From contig NZ_JAMXMY010000026.1 in assembly GCF_024055795.1 (NCBI RefSeq), positions 93,561-157,560 on the forward strand: DNA of 64,000 nucleotides. The letters are read 5' to 3'. A program made the position numbers and the translations under genes. Positions within the stretch are counted from its first letter, which is position 1. Each line of letters opens with the position of its first letter. Shown here in pieces: positions 43,737-56,869 of this stretch. The notes under the pieces are model-generated. The model saw only the letters and a program-made list of their open reading frames with translations, made no database searches and was not told the origin of the DNA. The stretch is from Actinoallomurus purpureus. Its GTDB lineage: Bacteria; Actinomycetota; Actinomycetes; Streptosporangiales; Streptosporangiaceae.

Positions 43737-45356
43737 ATGGGACATCTGGAAGCATCGCACGTTGAGTACTACCTGCCTGATGGGCGGGTATTGCTCGGCG
43801 ATGTGTCGTTCCGGGTGAGCGACGGGGCCGTGGTCGCCCTGGTGGGGGCGAACGGTGCGGGTAAGACGACACTGCTACGGCTGCTCTCGGGAGAACTTCA
43901 GGCGCACGGCGGGACTGTCACATCCAGCGGTGGCGTCGGGGTGATGCCGCAGTTCGTCGGCTCGGTCCGCGATGACCGTACAGTCCGTGACCTGCTGGTG
44001 TCGGTGGCCCAGGCCCGCATCCAGGAGGCGGCGGCCGATGTCGACGAGGCCGAGCATCTGATCATGACGGTGGATGACGAGGCCGCGCAGATGAAGTACG
44101 CCCAGGCGCTCAGCGACTGGGCGGAGGCCGGCGGGTACGAGGCTGAAACCCTCTGGGACATGTGCACGATGGCCGCGCTCGGCACCCCGTACGACAGGGC
44201 CCAGTATCGGGACGTACGGACATTGTCGGGTGGCGAGCAGAAACGGCTGGTGCTCGAGGCGCTGCTTCGCGGCCCGGACCAGGTGCTCCTGCTGGACGAA
44301 CCGGACAACTACCTCGACGTACCGGGAAAGCGCTGGCTGGAGACACAGCTGCGGGAGACCCGAAAGACGGTCCTGTTCATCTCGCACGACCGGGAACTCC
44401 TCGCACGAGCGGCGGAGAAGATCGTGGCGGTGGATCCCAGCCCGGCCGGATCCTCCGTGTGGGTGCACGGCGGCGGCTTCGCGACGTTCCACGACGCGCG
44501 GCAGGAGCGGTTCGCGCGATTCGAGGAGCTTTGGCGCCGCTGGGAAGAGAAGCACGCGCAGTTGAGGCGGCTGGTGCAGGACATGCAGCAGTACGCCTCA
44601 CGCAGCGACGACATGGCCTCGCGCTATCAGGCGGCCAAGACCCGGCTGCGCAAGTTCGAGGAGATCGGACCGCCTCCCGAGCCGCCCCGCAAGCAGGACA
44701 TCCGGATGCGCCTGCGCGGCGGGCGTACCGGCGTACGCGCGGTCACCTGCGAGAATCTCGAGCTGACCGACCTGATGAAACCCTTCTCGCTAGAGATCTT
44801 CTACGGCGAGCGAGTCGCGGTCCTGGGCTCCAACGGCTCGGGCAAGTCCCACTTCCTGCGGCTGCTGGCGGGAGAGGACATCGCCCACACGGGCGCGTGG
44901 AAGCTGGGCGCCCGCGTGGTGCCCGGGCACTTCGCCCAAACGCACGCCCACCCCGAACTGATGGGCCGCACTCTGGTCGACATCCTGTGGGACGAGCACG
45001 CGAAGGACCGAGGCGGCGCGATGTCGGCGTTGCGCCGGTACGAACTGGAACGTCAGGGCGACCAGCCCTTCGAGAAACTGTCGGGCGGGCAGCAGGCCCG
45101 CTTCCAGATCCTGCTGCTGGAGCTGTCGGGTACGACCGCTCTCCTGTTGGACGAACCAACCGACAACCTTGACCTGGAGTCGGCGGAGGCCCTGCAGGAG
45201 GGCCTCGAAACGTACGAGGGCACTGTGCTGGCGGTCACGCACGACCGCTGGTTCGCCCGCTCCTTCGACAGGTTCCTCGTGTTCGGCTCGGACGGGGTCG
45301 TCCGGGAGACTCCCGAGCCGGTGTGGGACGAGCGGAGAGTGGAGCGAGCCCGCTGA
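43737..45356 (+). CDS. ABC-F family ATPase
   Basis: 539 residues, ATG after GGGAAGGATC. Two ABC cassettes without membrane domains. First: LVGANGAGKTTLLRLLSG, LSGGEQKRLVLEALLRGPDQVLLLDEPDNYLD, ISHDRELL. A charged linker helix follows (~residues 255-310: FEELWRRWEEKHAQLRRLVQDM). Second: VLGSNGSGKSHFLRLLAG, LSGGQQARFQILLLELSGTTALLLDEPTDNLD, THDRWF. ABC-F proteins act on ribosomes as translation factors, some giving antibiotic resistance (ARE). The arm/linker type is like the actinobacterial TlrC/OleB-related group, but resistance cannot be assigned from sequence. Confidence 0.93.
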   Translation: MGHLEASHVEYYLPDGRVLLGDVSFRVSDGAVVALVGANGAGKTTLLRLLSGELQAHGGTVTSSGGVGVMPQFVGSVRDDRTVRDLLVSVAQARIQEAAADVDEAEHLIMTVDDEAAQMKYAQALSDWAEAGGYEAETLWDMCTMAALGTPYDRAQYRDVRTLSGGEQKRLVLEALLRGPDQVLLLDEPDNYLDVPGKRWLETQLRETRKTVLFISHDRELLARAAEKIVAVDPSPAGSSVWVHGGGFATFHDARQERFARFEELWRRWEEKHAQLRRLVQDMQQYASRSDDMASRYQAAKTRLRKFEEIGPPPEPPRKQDIRMRLRGGRTGVRAVTCENLELTDLMKPFSLEIFYGERVAVLGSNGSGKSHFLRLLAGEDIAHTGAWKLGARVVPGHFAQTHAHPELMGRTLVDILWDEHAKDRGGAMSALRRYELERQGDQPFEKLSGGQQARFQILLLELSGTTALLLDEPTDNLDLESAEALQEGLETYEGTVLAVTHDRWFARSFDRFLVFGSDGVVRETPEPVWDERRVERAR

Positions 45357-45532
45357 ACTCCCCCGCCATGCCGATGTGTCGCGCGACCGTGCGCGCCGCG
45401 CTCCTGCGCGATACCTCCGTCCTGATACCTCACGGCGACCTCGCGCACGGGGCGGTCACTCGACGCGATGACGCTCACCCGGGCGGCGATGAGATGAGGA
45501 CATCGGCCCGTCGTCGGTGCTCCGTCGTACGG

Positions 45533-46597
45533 CTATCCGGCTTCGGCGTGGGGGCGAAGCGGCGCGCCGACGGCGTTCAGGTGGCGGAGAACCTGGGCGT
45601 ATGAGCCCACGAGGCTGCTCTCGTGGTACGTCAGACCCTGGCGCCCGCAGTGGGCCCGTACGAGGCCCTGGACTCGTCGCAGGCCGGGCCGGGGCATGCT
45701 GGGGAACAGGTGGTGTTCGATCTGGTAGTTCAGCCCGCCGAGGATGAAGTCGGTGAACCGGCCGCCGCGGATGTTACGCGAGGTCAGCACCTGCCTCCGC
45801 AGGAAGTCGAGTTCGTCGCCCTCGGAGAGCACCAGCATGCCCTTGTGGTTGGGCGCGAACGCGCAGCCCAGATACAGGCCGAACACGCATTGGTGAACGA
45901 CGACGAAGACCGCCGCCTGCACAGGCGACAGGACGGCCAGGAGGGCCGCGAGGTACCCGGCGAGATGGATGCCGAGCAGCAGCGCCTCGACCGGCTTCGA
46001 CCTCGGTCTGCGCGTACCGCGGCCCAGCAGCGACCGTACGCTCGCCACGTGCAGGTGCATCGCCTCGATCAGGAGCATCGGGAAGAACAGGTACGCCTGG
46101 AACCGGGCCAGCGTCCTGGCCGGCCTTCCACGCCGGGCGAGGGCGTGCTCAGTGGTGAACGCGATGGCGCCACTCGAGATGTCGGGATCCCGGCCTTCGT
46201 GGTTGGGGTTGGCGTGGTGGCGGTTGTGCTTGGCGACCCACCAGCCGTAGCTGAGCCCGATGAGCAGATTGCCGTGCACCAGGCCGAGCACGTCGTTCAT
46301 CCGGCGGGAGCCGGCGATCTGCCGGTGACCCGCGTCATGCCCGATGAACGCGACCTGGGTGAAGACGATCCCGAAGAACGCGGCGACGAACAGCTGATAC
46401 CACGAACGCCCCAGCAGGACGAAGGCGGCGCCACCGAGCACCAGCAGTGCCGCGTTCACCGCGATCTTCAGCGTGTAGTAGGCGGGCCGCCGCTTCAGCA
46501 TCCCGGCCTGTCGAACCTGTCGGGCGAGGATCGCGTACGCGCTGCCGCGAGCGGTGGTCTCCTCGCCATCGGCCGATCCCAAGACATTGGACGTCAT
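45533..46597 (-). CDS. Membrane fatty-acid desaturase (acyl-CoA/acyl-lipid type)
   Basis: 354 residues from ATG 46597 preceded by AAGGAGAAG. Di-iron integral-membrane desaturase with three histidine boxes: HDAGH (FIGHDAGHRQIAG), HNRHH (VAKHNRHHANPNHEG) and QIEHH (LNYQIEHHLFPSMPRPGL). Hydrophobic hairpins lie between (YTLKIAVNAALLVLGGAAFVLLGRSWYQLFVAAFFGIVF; AGYLAALLAVLSPVQAAVFVVV). It inserts a double bond into acyl chains, likely for membrane fluidity. No ferredoxin or reductase gene is adjacent. The 176-bp gap to the ABC-F gene shows nothing. Confidence 0.94.
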   Translation of the reverse strand: MTSNVLGSADGEETTARGSAYAILARQVRQAGMLKRRPAYYTLKIAVNAALLVLGGAAFVLLGRSWYQLFVAAFFGIVFTQVAFIGHDAGHRQIAGSRRMNDVLGLVHGNLLIGLSYGWWVAKHNRHHANPNHEGRDPDISSGAIAFTTEHALARRGRPARTLARFQAYLFFPMLLIEAMHLHVASVRSLLGRGTRRPRSKPVEALLLGIHLAGYLAALLAVLSPVQAAVFVVVHQCVFGLYLGCAFAPNHKGMLVLSEGDELDFLRRQVLTSRNIRGGRFTDFILGGLNYQIEHHLFPSMPRPGLRRVQGLVRAHCGRQGLTYHESSLVGSYAQVLRHLNAVGAPLRPHAEAG

Positions 46598-46920
46598 CGC
46601 TTCTCCTTCGGCGGGCAGGTGCGGGACGACAGGGCGTGCGCACCGCTGCGACCATCCGCCGCCGAAGGCGGGATCGCCTCCAGGAGAACGAACAATCGGG
46701 CAGCCGCGGGCGCCAGGGTCGCATCGCTCTGACGTGGGCTGCCACCATCGTCTCAACGGCTCGCCCCGAATGAGGGTTCCCTTGACGTCTACCTGGGGTG
46801 ATGCCGCCTGGGATATGGTCGAGATGACCGAGGATTCCTCGAACTCCGATGGCCGAGTCGGTGTTCCCCCGGCCGCTCACTACATCGGCCCCTCTCGTGG
46901 CCAGGACAGGTCCGGCGAAC
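46598..46920. other. 323-bp divergent intergenic region, no gene seen
   Basis: Separates the leftward desaturase from the rightward small-protein genes and must hold both promoters. A TTGACG occurs at 46782 but no well-spaced -10 follows, so I do not call a promoter. No RNA gene, hairpin or repeat stands out. Confidence 0.5.
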
Positions 46921-47313
46921 ATGCCCCCAGAACAACCGGACAACGACGCGAACGCAAGCCAAGTGCCAGATTACCCGTCGTTCGAAACGTACCCTCCTCG
47001 AGTCGCCGACGAAACGGGAGGCCGGGCCGCCCGCCGCGGATCTCTCGTCGGACCCGGCCGCTCGGGACCGACCGCTTACGCGGACGCGCTCGCTCCGGCA
47101 GCGCTCCACCCTCGGCGGACGACTCATCGTCCGGACGTCCAGCCCGTGGACCCCGAGGCCCCCGGCGAGTGCCTGTGCGGCGATCCGGCGGAGTTCGTCG
47201 TGGAGACCTACTGGTTCAGTGGGCGTCACTCCCGCGATCCGGTCTGCGAACGTCATGTGGCCGAGGTCGTCGCCGCGATCACGAAAAAACAGGCGCGGCG
47301 TGACGGAGGGTGA
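46921..47313 (+). CDS. Unrecognised 130-residue protein with Cys/His C-terminus
   Basis: Start ATG 46921 is chosen over 46849 because the extension is less protein-like; no strong ribosome site decides it. The first ~75 residues are Pro/Arg-rich and disordered. The C-terminal part, GECLCGDPAEFVVETYWFSGRHSRDPVCERHVAEVVAAI, has CxC, a later Cys and two His, suggesting a small zinc-binding module. It is followed 4 bp later by another small gene, so they are probably co-transcribed. Function unknown. Confidence 0.6.
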   Translation: MPPEQPDNDANASQVPDYPSFETYPPRVADETGGRAARRGSLVGPGRSGPTAYADALAPAALHPRRTTHRPDVQPVDPEAPGECLCGDPAEFVVETYWFSGRHSRDPVCERHVAEVVAAITKKQARRDGG

Positions 47314-47317
47314 AAGT

Positions 47318-47569
47318 ATGGCTGATTCCAAGCCCACGACCGAGCTTCATCTGCGTGTGCTGGGGCAGACCGCGGACTGGACGTTGCTGCTCCACGGCGA
47401 GCCGCCCGATGAGGACCAACTGGCGTCGTGGATGCAGAACGGAACAGTGGCCCGGCTCCTGGTCGCCGAGCAGGGAAGCAACGAACCTCACAGCCTGCTC
47501 GTGAACTTCTCTCTCGTCGTTTCCGTTCGGGTCGTGGCCACCGTACGCGGAAGAGGCGTCACCTTCTGA
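47318..47569 (+). CDS. Unrecognised 83-residue protein
   Basis: ATG 47318 preceded by GGAGGGTGAAAGT, a good ribosome site overlapping the previous stop. The protein reads LHLRVLGQTADWTLLLHGEPPDEDQLASWMQNGTVARLLVAEQGSNEPHSLLVNFSLVVSVRVVAT. No signal peptide or clear membrane helix; predicted alpha/beta. Function unknown; co-transcribed with the Cys/His protein upstream. Confidence 0.65.
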   Translation: MADSKPTTELHLRVLGQTADWTLLLHGEPPDEDQLASWMQNGTVARLLVAEQGSNEPHSLLVNFSLVVSVRVVATVRGRGVTF

Positions 47570-47625
47570 CCCGGTCAGTTCGAGCGCGCGGGCGCTGCCC
47601 CGCTCGGCGGCCAGGGTGAATCACG

Positions 47626-47850
47626 TCAGGTGTGGCTCTCGCGGCGGGACCGCACCCTCCGGGCGATGATCACTCCGCCCGCACCAGCCGCCGCCACCAG
47701 TGCACCGCCGACCGCCCAGGCAGCGACGTTTCCGCCGGCGTGGTCGCCGCCCGCGCGGGCCGCAGCGCGTGTCTTGGCGCCGCATGCTCGTGCCACCGGA
47801 ATGACCGGCGCGCTCGGCGCGGGCCCCGGGTCCGACGTGGAATGCCTCAC
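47626..47850 (-). CDS. Small single-pass membrane protein coupled to ligA
   Basis: 74 residues from GTG 47850, whose first base pairs overlap the ligA TGA (GTGA), so translation would be coupled. A disordered Ala/Pro/Gly N-terminus is followed by one hydrophobic helix ([22 protein letters not shown]) and a basic tail [11 protein letters not shown]. This resembles the C-terminal anchor of an actinobacterial surface protein, but it has no signal peptide or sorting motif. It may be a fragment of such a gene or a small membrane protein. Confidence 0.45.
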   Translation of the reverse strand: MRHSTSDPGPAPSAPVIPVARACGAKTRAAARAGGDHAGGNVAAWAVGGALVAAAGAGGVIIARRVRSRRESHT

Positions 47851-49934
47851 AAGAACGCCTTGACCGTCTCGGCGAAGTCCTCCGGTGTGGTGATCGTGAC
47901 GCCGAGCGCGGTGGCCTTGTCCTTCTTCGAGCCGGCCTTGTCACCGGCGACCAGGAGGGACGTCCTGGCGGAGACGCTGGAGGACGTCTTGCCGCCGGCG
48001 CGTTCGATCAGCTCGTTCGTCTCGTTGCGGGACAGTGCGGCCAGCGGGCCGGTCATCGAGCCGGTGACGACCACGGTCATGCCGGCCAGCGGCAGGTCCG
48101 CGTCGGCCGAGGGCGCCGGTCCATCCGTGCCCGTGCCGGGCGTGCCGCCGGTGGTGGCGCCGGGCTCGGTCATGGATACCCCGGCGGCAGCGAGTTTGTC
48201 GATGACGGGGGCCAGAACGTGCAGTTCGGCGGCGATGAGGGCGGCGCGCTCGGGCCCGATGCCCTCGACCTGCTGCAGTTCATCGATGTCGGCGGCGCGG
48301 ATCGCGTCCATCGTGGCGAAGTGCCGGGCGATCCGGCGGGACATGCTGCGCCCGGTGCCCTGGACGCCGAGCGCGCAGAACACCTTGTTCAACGGCTTGG
48401 TCTTGGCGGCCTCGATCGCCGCCAGCAGGTTCGTCGTGCTGGTGTGGCCCATCCGCTCCAGGCCCAGGACGGCTTCGTGGTCGAGGGTGAACAGGTCGGC
48501 GAAGTCGGCGATGAGCCCGGCCTGAAGCATCGCCTCGATGCGGGTGCGGCCCAGAGACTCGATGTCCAGAGCGTCGCGGGAGACCGCGTAGGAGATCGAC
48601 GCGAGGGCGTGGCACAGCCGCCCCTGGCGGCACCGCCACCGCTGCTGGGAGGTGTCGACGTCACCGCCACAACGCGGACAGGCATCCGGGATCGCGATGG
48701 GGGTCTCCGCGCCGGTGCGCAGGTGCACGACGGGGGCCTCGACACGCGGGATCACGTCACCGGCCTTGTACACCGTCACGTGGTCGCCGAGCAGCAGGCC
48801 CCGGCGGGCGATGTCCGCGGCGTTGTGCAGCGTCGCGTACGTGACGGTGGTGCCGTCGATCTGGACGGGTTCCAGGACCGCCCGCGGCGCGATGACACCG
48901 GTGCGTCCGACGTTCCACTCGACCTCGACCAGCCGGGTGATCTTCTCGACGGCCGGGAGTTTGTAGGCGATCGCCCAGCGGGGCGCACGCGAGCTGAACC
49001 CGGCCTCGACCTGGTCGGCGGCAGCGTCGGCCTTGACGACGATCCCGTCGATGCCCAGGCCCAGCCCGGTCCGCAGGCCGGCGATCTCCTCCACGCGCCG
49101 CTGCACGTCCTCCAGAGTGGTGGCGGTGGTCATGCCGGCGCCGGTCGCGGTGGTGGTCTGCACGCCCAGCCCGGCGACGAACTCCATCACCTCGCTGTGC
49201 GCGGACTCCTCCAGGCGCCGGGCGAGCTCGCCGTCGCGCTGCGGGCCGAGCGCGCCGTAACCGAAGAAGGTCAGCTCGACGGTGTACGGCCGGTCCTTGG
49301 CCCGTAGTGTGCCGGCCGCGCCGCTGCGCGGGTTGGAGAAGGGTGTTCCCTCATGCTCCACACGAACGAGGTTCGCGGCCTCGAACTGGGCGGCCGTCAT
49401 CATCACCTCACCGCGCACCTCCACGCTCACCGGCTCGGCCAGCCGGTCCGGCAGGCCGACGATCGTGCCGATCGCGTGCGAGACGTCCTCACCCGCGGCG
49501 CCGTCACCGCGGGTGATCAGCTGGACCAGCCGCCCCTCCCGGTAACGGGCGGCGACCGCCAGGCCGTCGAGCTTCGGCTCCACGCTCCAGGCCCGCACCG
49601 GCCGGCCGAGCCGCCGCTCCAACCCGGCGGCCCACGCGGTGAGCTCCTCAGGGGAGAAGACGTTGTCCAGGCTCAGCATCGGGACCGTGTGCGGCACATC
49701 GCCGGTGACCGCACCGCCGGCGACCTTCCCGGTCGGTGAGTCCGGCGCCACCTGGCCCGGGTGCGCCTCTTCGTACGCCGCGACACGCCGGACCAGCCGG
49801 TCGTAGGCCTCATCGTCCAGCGCGGTCGAACCATCGCCGTAGTAGGCCGCCGCGGCGGCGACCGCCTCGGCGACCGCCTGCCGGTAGGCCGCCTCATCAC
49901 CCAGCACGGTGGAAAGTCCCAGAGCCTCGGTCAT
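47847..49934 (-). CDS. ligA: NAD-dependent DNA ligase LigA
   Basis: 695 residues from ATG 49934 with AGGA upstream. Domains in order: Ia (Tyr/Asp NMN-binding [15 protein letters not shown]), adenylation domain with nucleotidyl lysine in EPKLDG (Lys121) and [14 protein letters not shown] fold, a four-Cys zinc finger ([23 protein letters not shown]), helix-hairpin-helix repeats ([19 protein letters not shown]) and a C-terminal BRCT ([57 protein letters not shown]). Seals nicks in DNA. Actinomycetes often carry a second LigA. The unusual Pro/Thr linker before BRCT and the lack of the usual gatC neighbour suggest this could be the paralogue. Confidence 0.95.
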   Translation of the reverse strand: MTEALGLSTVLGDEAAYRQAVAEAVAAAAAYYGDGSTALDDEAYDRLVRRVAAYEEAHPGQVAPDSPTGKVAGGAVTGDVPHTVPMLSLDNVFSPEELTAWAAGLERRLGRPVRAWSVEPKLDGLAVAARYREGRLVQLITRGDGAAGEDVSHAIGTIVGLPDRLAEPVSVEVRGEVMMTAAQFEAANLVRVEHEGTPFSNPRSGAAGTLRAKDRPYTVELTFFGYGALGPQRDGELARRLEESAHSEVMEFVAGLGVQTTTATGAGMTTATTLEDVQRRVEEIAGLRTGLGLGIDGIVVKADAAADQVEAGFSSRAPRWAIAYKLPAVEKITRLVEVEWNVGRTGVIAPRAVLEPVQIDGTTVTYATLHNAADIARRGLLLGDHVTVYKAGDVIPRVEAPVVHLRTGAETPIAIPDACPRCGGDVDTSQQRWRCRQGRLCHALASISYAVSRDALDIESLGRTRIEAMLQAGLIADFADLFTLDHEAVLGLERMGHTSTTNLLAAIEAAKTKPLNKVFCALGVQGTGRSMSRRIARHFATMDAIRAADIDELQQVEGIGPERAALIAAELHVLAPVIDKLAAAGVSMTEPGATTGGTPGTGTDGPAPSADADLPLAGMTVVVTGSMTGPLAALSRNETNELIERAGGKTSSSVSARTSLLVAGDKAGSKKDKATALGVTITTPEDFAETVKAFL

Positions 49935-50054
49935 GCCCACATCCTGCCGTGCGGCACCGACAACCCCGCCGAGCGAACGAAGCCGCACGGCTTCGCCTAA
50001 TGGGCGGAGGCGATCGACTGGGAGCGCGCTCTGGCGGGCCGGCCCCCGGACGGC

Positions 50055-51500
50055 TCAGCGGGTGGCGCCGGCGGTGGGGCGCAGACTGATCGGCGGCAGG
50101 TACTCCCGGACGAGCCGGCGGTCCCACCACGCGCCGCTCTCGCGGCGTTCGCGCCGGGTGGTGAACCGGTAGCGGTAGAGGCGGGCGCGGACGACGGCGG
50201 GCGGGACGTCCGGGAAGGGGTTGTGCCGCAGCAGCCGGAGCGTCGCCCGGTCGTTCTCGAGGAGCCTCTCGGCCAGGGGGACGATCCACGGCTCGGCGTA
50301 CAGGGAGGACAGCGCGGCGAACCACATCAGCCAGTCGAGCCGCAGGTGGTAGGGCGCGTACTGGCGCGGTCTGCGCCGGGGGTCTCCCGGCTTGCCTTTG
50401 AACTCGTACTCCCGCCACTCGCCGTCCGGCCCCGGCTCGGGATCGTCGGCGCCCTCGATCACCACCTCGTACCGGGTCTTGGTGATGCTCCCGAAGGCGC
50501 CGTACGAGCTGACCAGGTGCAGCGGGTTGAAGCTGGCGTTCATCCGCTGCCGCCGGGAGACCAGGTTCCGGGCCGGCCAGTAGCTGAGCACGACGACCAG
50601 CGCCGTGACCGCGACGACCAGTGCCTGATGCCAGACCGGCTCGGCGGTGGGGCGGGGGAACGCCGGCAGTCCCAGCGTCCGGGCGATCGCGCCCCAGTCC
50701 ACGACGGAGGTCGCCAGGACGGCGGTGAGCCAGTTCAGCCAGGCGAAGTTCCCCGACAGGATCAGCCAGAACTGGGTGACGATGACGATGGCGGCCGCCA
50801 CGGTGGCGTACGGCTGCGGTGCGAACAGCCCGAACGGGACGATCAGCTGGGTGACGTGGTTGGCCGCCACCTCGACGCGGTGCAGCGGCTTGGGCAGCCG
50901 GTGGAAGTACCAGCTGAGCGGGTTCGGCATCGGCTGGGTCTCGTGGTGGTAGTACAGGCACGTCAGGTCGCGCCAGCACCGGTCGCCGCGCAGCTTGATC
51001 AGACCCGCGCCGAACTCCAGGCGGAACAGCAGCCAGCGCAGCAGCCACAGGATCAGGACGGGCGGAGCGGTGCGCGCGTTGCCGAGGAAGATCGTGAGGA
51101 AGCCCGCCTCGCACAGCAGCGACTCCCAGCCGAAGCCGTACCAGATCTGCCCGACGTTGACGATGGACAGGTACAGCGCCCACAGCACCGCCCACAGGAG
51201 CATCGCCGCCCACAGGGGCACCAGGTCGGCGAGCCCCGCCAGCACGGCGGCGGACAGGCCGGCGCCGGTCCAGGCGACGGCCGCGAAGAACCGGTCCGAG
51301 TAGTGGACGTGGAACAGGCTCGGCGCCTGCCGGAACGACGCCCTGCGCAGGTACGCGGGTATCGGCGTGAGGCCCTTCTCTCCGAGCAGCGCGCGGAACT
51401 GATTCGCCGCGACGAGGAAGCCGACGAGGTAGATCGCGGCGATCCCGCGCTGGAAGATCAGCTCGCCCGGCCCGTATCCGGGGTCCGTGAGCCACCGCAC
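50055..51500 (-). CDS. Lipase maturation factor 1-like membrane protein
   Basis: 481 residues from GTG 51500 (GGAGGAGG upstream), overlapping the end of the preceding oxidoreductase by 43 bp. Polytopic in residues ~10-330, with [44 protein letters not shown], the family motif [51 protein letters not shown], then WNA-type [34 protein letters not shown]. The C-terminal soluble part has [35 protein letters not shown]. Eukaryotic LMF1 helps lipases fold; bacterial function is unknown. Confidence 0.9.
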   Translation of the reverse strand: MRWLTDPGYGPGELIFQRGIAAIYLVGFLVAANQFRALLGEKGLTPIPAYLRRASFRQAPSLFHVHYSDRFFAAVAWTGAGLSAAVLAGLADLVPLWAAMLLWAVLWALYLSIVNVGQIWYGFGWESLLCEAGFLTIFLGNARTAPPVLILWLLRWLLFRLEFGAGLIKLRGDRCWRDLTCLYYHHETQPMPNPLSWYFHRLPKPLHRVEVAANHVTQLIVPFGLFAPQPYATVAAAIVIVTQFWLILSGNFAWLNWLTAVLATSVVDWGAIARTLGLPAFPRPTAEPVWHQALVVAVTALVVVLSYWPARNLVSRRQRMNASFNPLHLVSSYGAFGSITKTRYEVVIEGADDPEPGPDGEWREYEFKGKPGDPRRRPRQYAPYHLRLDWLMWFAALSSLYAEPWIVPLAERLLENDRATLRLLRHNPFPDVPPAVVRARLYRYRFTTRRERRESGAWWDRRLVREYLPPISLRPTAGATR

Positions 51501-52948
51501 CGCCGCCGCACCTCCTCCCCGGAGAGCCGGAAGACGCGGCGCAGGGCGACGAGGGCCGCGTGGTGGCCGCACATGCCGTGCACGCCCGGACCCGGCGGGG
51601 TCGCGGACGAGCAGAGGTAGATGCCCGGGTCCGGCGTGGCGTACGGGACCCGCGCCAGGGTCGGCCGGAACAGCAACCGCAGGTGGTCACAGGCCCCGCC
51701 GGCGATGTCGCCTCCGACGTTGTCGGGGTTGCGCGCCTCGACCGTGGCGGGTCCGGCCACGGCGCGAGCGAGGACGAGATCACCGAAGCCCGGAGCGAAC
51801 CGCTCGATCTGGCGCTCGATCGCCCCGGTGAGGTCGCCCGTCCAGCCCAGGGGCACGTGCCCGTACACCCACAGGACGTGGGATCCGGCCGGTGCCCGGG
51901 ACGGGTCGAACAGGGTCGGCTGGGCCACGATCAGGAACGGCGTCTCCGGTGCCGCGCCGTCGTACGCCGCGCGCAGCGCCGTGCCGATCTCCGTGAACGA
52001 CGGGCCGAGGTGGACGGTGCCGGCCCGGGTGCAGGGCTCGGCCGTCCACGGCACCGGACCGGACAGCGCATAGTCGATCTTGAAGGCGGCGGGGCCGTGC
52101 CGGTAGCGGCGCAGCCGCTCGGCGAACCGGTCCGGCAGCCGGGGACCCGCCAGTGCGGCCAGGTGCTCCGGCATGACGTCGAGCAGGTACGCCCGCGCGG
52201 ACGGCAGTTCGCCCAGGTCGCGGACAGGGCGCCCGGTCTCGATCCGGCCGCCGAGCGAGCGCAGGTGCTCCGCCAGGGCGTCGGCGAGCGCCTGCGAGCC
52301 CCCGGCGGGGAAGGGCCAGCCCACCTCATGGGCCGCGAGGGCGAACAGCAACGCCACTCCCCCGGTCGCGGGCGAGCCGAGCGGCGCCATGGCGTGCGCC
52401 GCCAGCCCGGCGAGCAGGCCGCGCGCGTGCTCGCCGCGGAACAGCCGGGCCAGCAGCGCGGCCGGCGCGGCGGCCCGCACGCCGAAACGGGCGAGCAGCA
52501 GCGGGTCCTTCGGCAGGCCGGCCAACTGGGCGCGCAGCACGTCGGGCGCGAGATCGTTCCAGCGGCCCAGGAACGGTCCGATCAGGCGGCGGTACGTCGC
52601 GCCGTCGTGCCCGAGTACCGCCGCGGTCTCCGCGACGGACCGGGCCAGGATCGCGGCCGACCCGTCGGGGAAGGGATGGGCGAGGGGGATCGCCGGCTCG
52701 ACCCAGGTCACACCGTGCCGCTCCAGCGACAGCGCGCGGAACGCGGGCGATCCGGCGCCGAGCGGGTGCACGGCGGAGCACACGTCGTGCCGGAAGCCCG
52801 GCAGGGTCAGCTCCTCGGTGCGCGTCCCGCCGCCCACCTCCGCGGCCGCCTCGTACACCCGCACCGTCAGCCCGGCACGGGCGAGCGTGACCGCCGCCGT
52901 CAGTCCGTTCGGACCGGCGCCGACCACGACCGCGTCGACCTCGACCAT
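51458..52948 (-). CDS. Phytoene-desaturase-like FAD-dependent oxidoreductase
   Basis: 496 residues, ATG start. FAD dinucleotide motif [43 protein letters not shown] at the N-terminus, substrate domain in the middle, and the C-terminal FAD seal [25 protein letters not shown]. Belongs to the NAD(P)/FAD-dependent family related to CrtI and human PYROXD2. No carotenoid genes are nearby, so the substrate is unknown. The LMF1-like gene begins within its last 43 bp, indicating a two-gene unit. Confidence 0.9.
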   Translation of the reverse strand: MVEVDAVVVGAGPNGLTAAVTLARAGLTVRVYEAAAEVGGGTRTEELTLPGFRHDVCSAVHPLGAGSPAFRALSLERHGVTWVEPAIPLAHPFPDGSAAILARSVAETAAVLGHDGATYRRLIGPFLGRWNDLAPDVLRAQLAGLPKDPLLLARFGVRAAAPAALLARLFRGEHARGLLAGLAAHAMAPLGSPATGGVALLFALAAHEVGWPFPAGGSQALADALAEHLRSLGGRIETGRPVRDLGELPSARAYLLDVMPEHLAALAGPRLPDRFAERLRRYRHGPAAFKIDYALSGPVPWTAEPCTRAGTVHLGPSFTEIGTALRAAYDGAAPETPFLIVAQPTLFDPSRAPAGSHVLWVYGHVPLGWTGDLTGAIERQIERFAPGFGDLVLARAVAGPATVEARNPDNVGGDIAGGACDHLRLLFRPTLARVPYATPDPGIYLCSSATPPGPGVHGMCGHHAALVALRRVFRLSGEEVRRRCGGSRTPDTGRAS

Positions 52949-52977
52949 GAACCGGGGGCTGCCCCGCCCGCAGATCT

Positions 52978-55660
<2,683 letters not shown>

Positions 55661-55722
55661 AAGTGCCTCCCGTACGTGATCCGACGGGTCGATCCCCCGT
55701 GGAGAGAGAATTTAACAATTCT

Positions 55723-56829
55723 TCACCGTGCCATGACGGCGGAGGCGAGACCGCGCACCAGATCCTCGTCGACCTCGTGGCCGAGGCCAGGGCCGGACGG
55801 CACCGGGACCAGCCCGTCGACCGCCCGGATCGGCGGCTCGACGACGTCCCGTTCGTAGTACTTGTCCGAGCCGGACACGTCACTGGGCAGGGTGAACCCG
55901 GGCAGCGCCGCGATCGCGACGTTGGCCGCGCGCCCGACGCCGAACTCGTGCATCCCCCCGCACCAGACCCGCCAGTCGGCCGCGACGGCACGGTCGTGCG
56001 CGGCACGGGCCGGCGCCAGCCCGCCCATCCGCGAGACCTTGATGTTGAGGATGCGGCCGGCGCCGAGCGTGATCGCCGTGTCGAGCTGGTCCAGGTCCTC
56101 GACCGACTCGTCGAGGCAGAGCGGGGTGACGATCCGCGCCTGCAGGCGGGCGTGCGCCGCGAGGGCGCCGGGGGCGTACGGCTGTTCGATCATCGTCAGG
56201 CCGAAATCGTCGAGCTCGGCGAACACCGCGCTCTGATCCTCGGTGTACGCGCCGTTGGCGTCGACGTGCAGGGGCAGTTCCGGGCGGGCCGTACGGACGG
56301 CGCGGACGGGTTCGACGTCCCACCCCGGTGCGATCTTCAGCTTGATCCTGCGGTACCCCTCGGCGGCGTACCGGTCGACCTGGGCGAGCAGATCGGCCAC
56401 GGTCGGCTCGATGCCGAGGCTGACGCCCGCGGCGATCGCCGTGCGCGTCCCGCCGAGCGCCCGCGCCAGCGGCGTTCCGGCCGACCGGCACCACAGGTCC
56501 CAGCAGGCCATCTCCACACCCGCCTTGGCGAAGTTGTGGCCACGGATCCGCGCCCACAGCGCGCCGACCTCGGCCGGATGCTCCCAGTCCGCGTCGGCGA
56601 GGGCGGGCGCGAGGTACCGCTCCACCATGAGGAGGCAGTCGTCCACGGTCTCCGGGGAGTAGTACGGATCGCTGGGCGAGGCGATCTCCCCCCACCCGAC
56701 CGCCCCGTCGCCGTCCTCGATCCGGATGAGGATGTGCTCCAGGTACGCCTTGCGGTGCGAACTCGTCTCGAAGGCGCGCACCAGCGGCAGGCTCACCCGG
56801 AACGACTCGATCTTGGACACTCGCGGCAC
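55723..56829 (-). CDS. menC: o-Succinylbenzoate synthase/N-acylamino acid racemase-like enolase-superfamily enzyme
   Basis: 368 residues from GTG 56829 after GGAGGAGGAAG. Mandelate racemase/muconate lactonising fold: N-terminal capping domain, then the barrel with RRIKLKIAPGWD (KxK, catalytic Lys), HVDANGAY (Asp metal ligand), IEQPYAP (Glu ligand), CLDESVEDLDQ (Asp/Glu ligand) and KVSRMGG (second catalytic Lys). This combination marks the MenC/NAAAR subgroup. There are no other men genes nearby, so racemase or dipeptide epimerase function is as likely as menaquinone synthesis. A GNAT and an M20 peptidase are next to it, which would suit N-acyl amino acid metabolism. Confidence 0.9.
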   Translation of the reverse strand: MPRVSKIESFRVSLPLVRAFETSSHRKAYLEHILIRIEDGDGAVGWGEIASPSDPYYSPETVDDCLLMVERYLAPALADADWEHPAEVGALWARIRGHNFAKAGVEMACWDLWCRSAGTPLARALGGTRTAIAAGVSLGIEPTVADLLAQVDRYAAEGYRRIKLKIAPGWDVEPVRAVRTARPELPLHVDANGAYTEDQSAVFAELDDFGLTMIEQPYAPGALAAHARLQARIVTPLCLDESVEDLDQLDTAITLGAGRILNIKVSRMGGLAPARAAHDRAVAADWRVWCGGMHEFGVGRAANVAIAALPGFTLPSDVSGSDKYYERDVVEPPIRAVDGLVPVPSGPGLGHEVDEDLVRGLASAVMAR

Positions 56830-56869
56830 GTGTCTTCCTCCTCCTCGTAGGGGCCGGTCGGCGGTGCGG

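Noticed and set aside
46782..46819. TTGACG...TATGGT as a promoter
   Set aside because: Spacer of 26 bp is too long for a sigma-70-type promoter.
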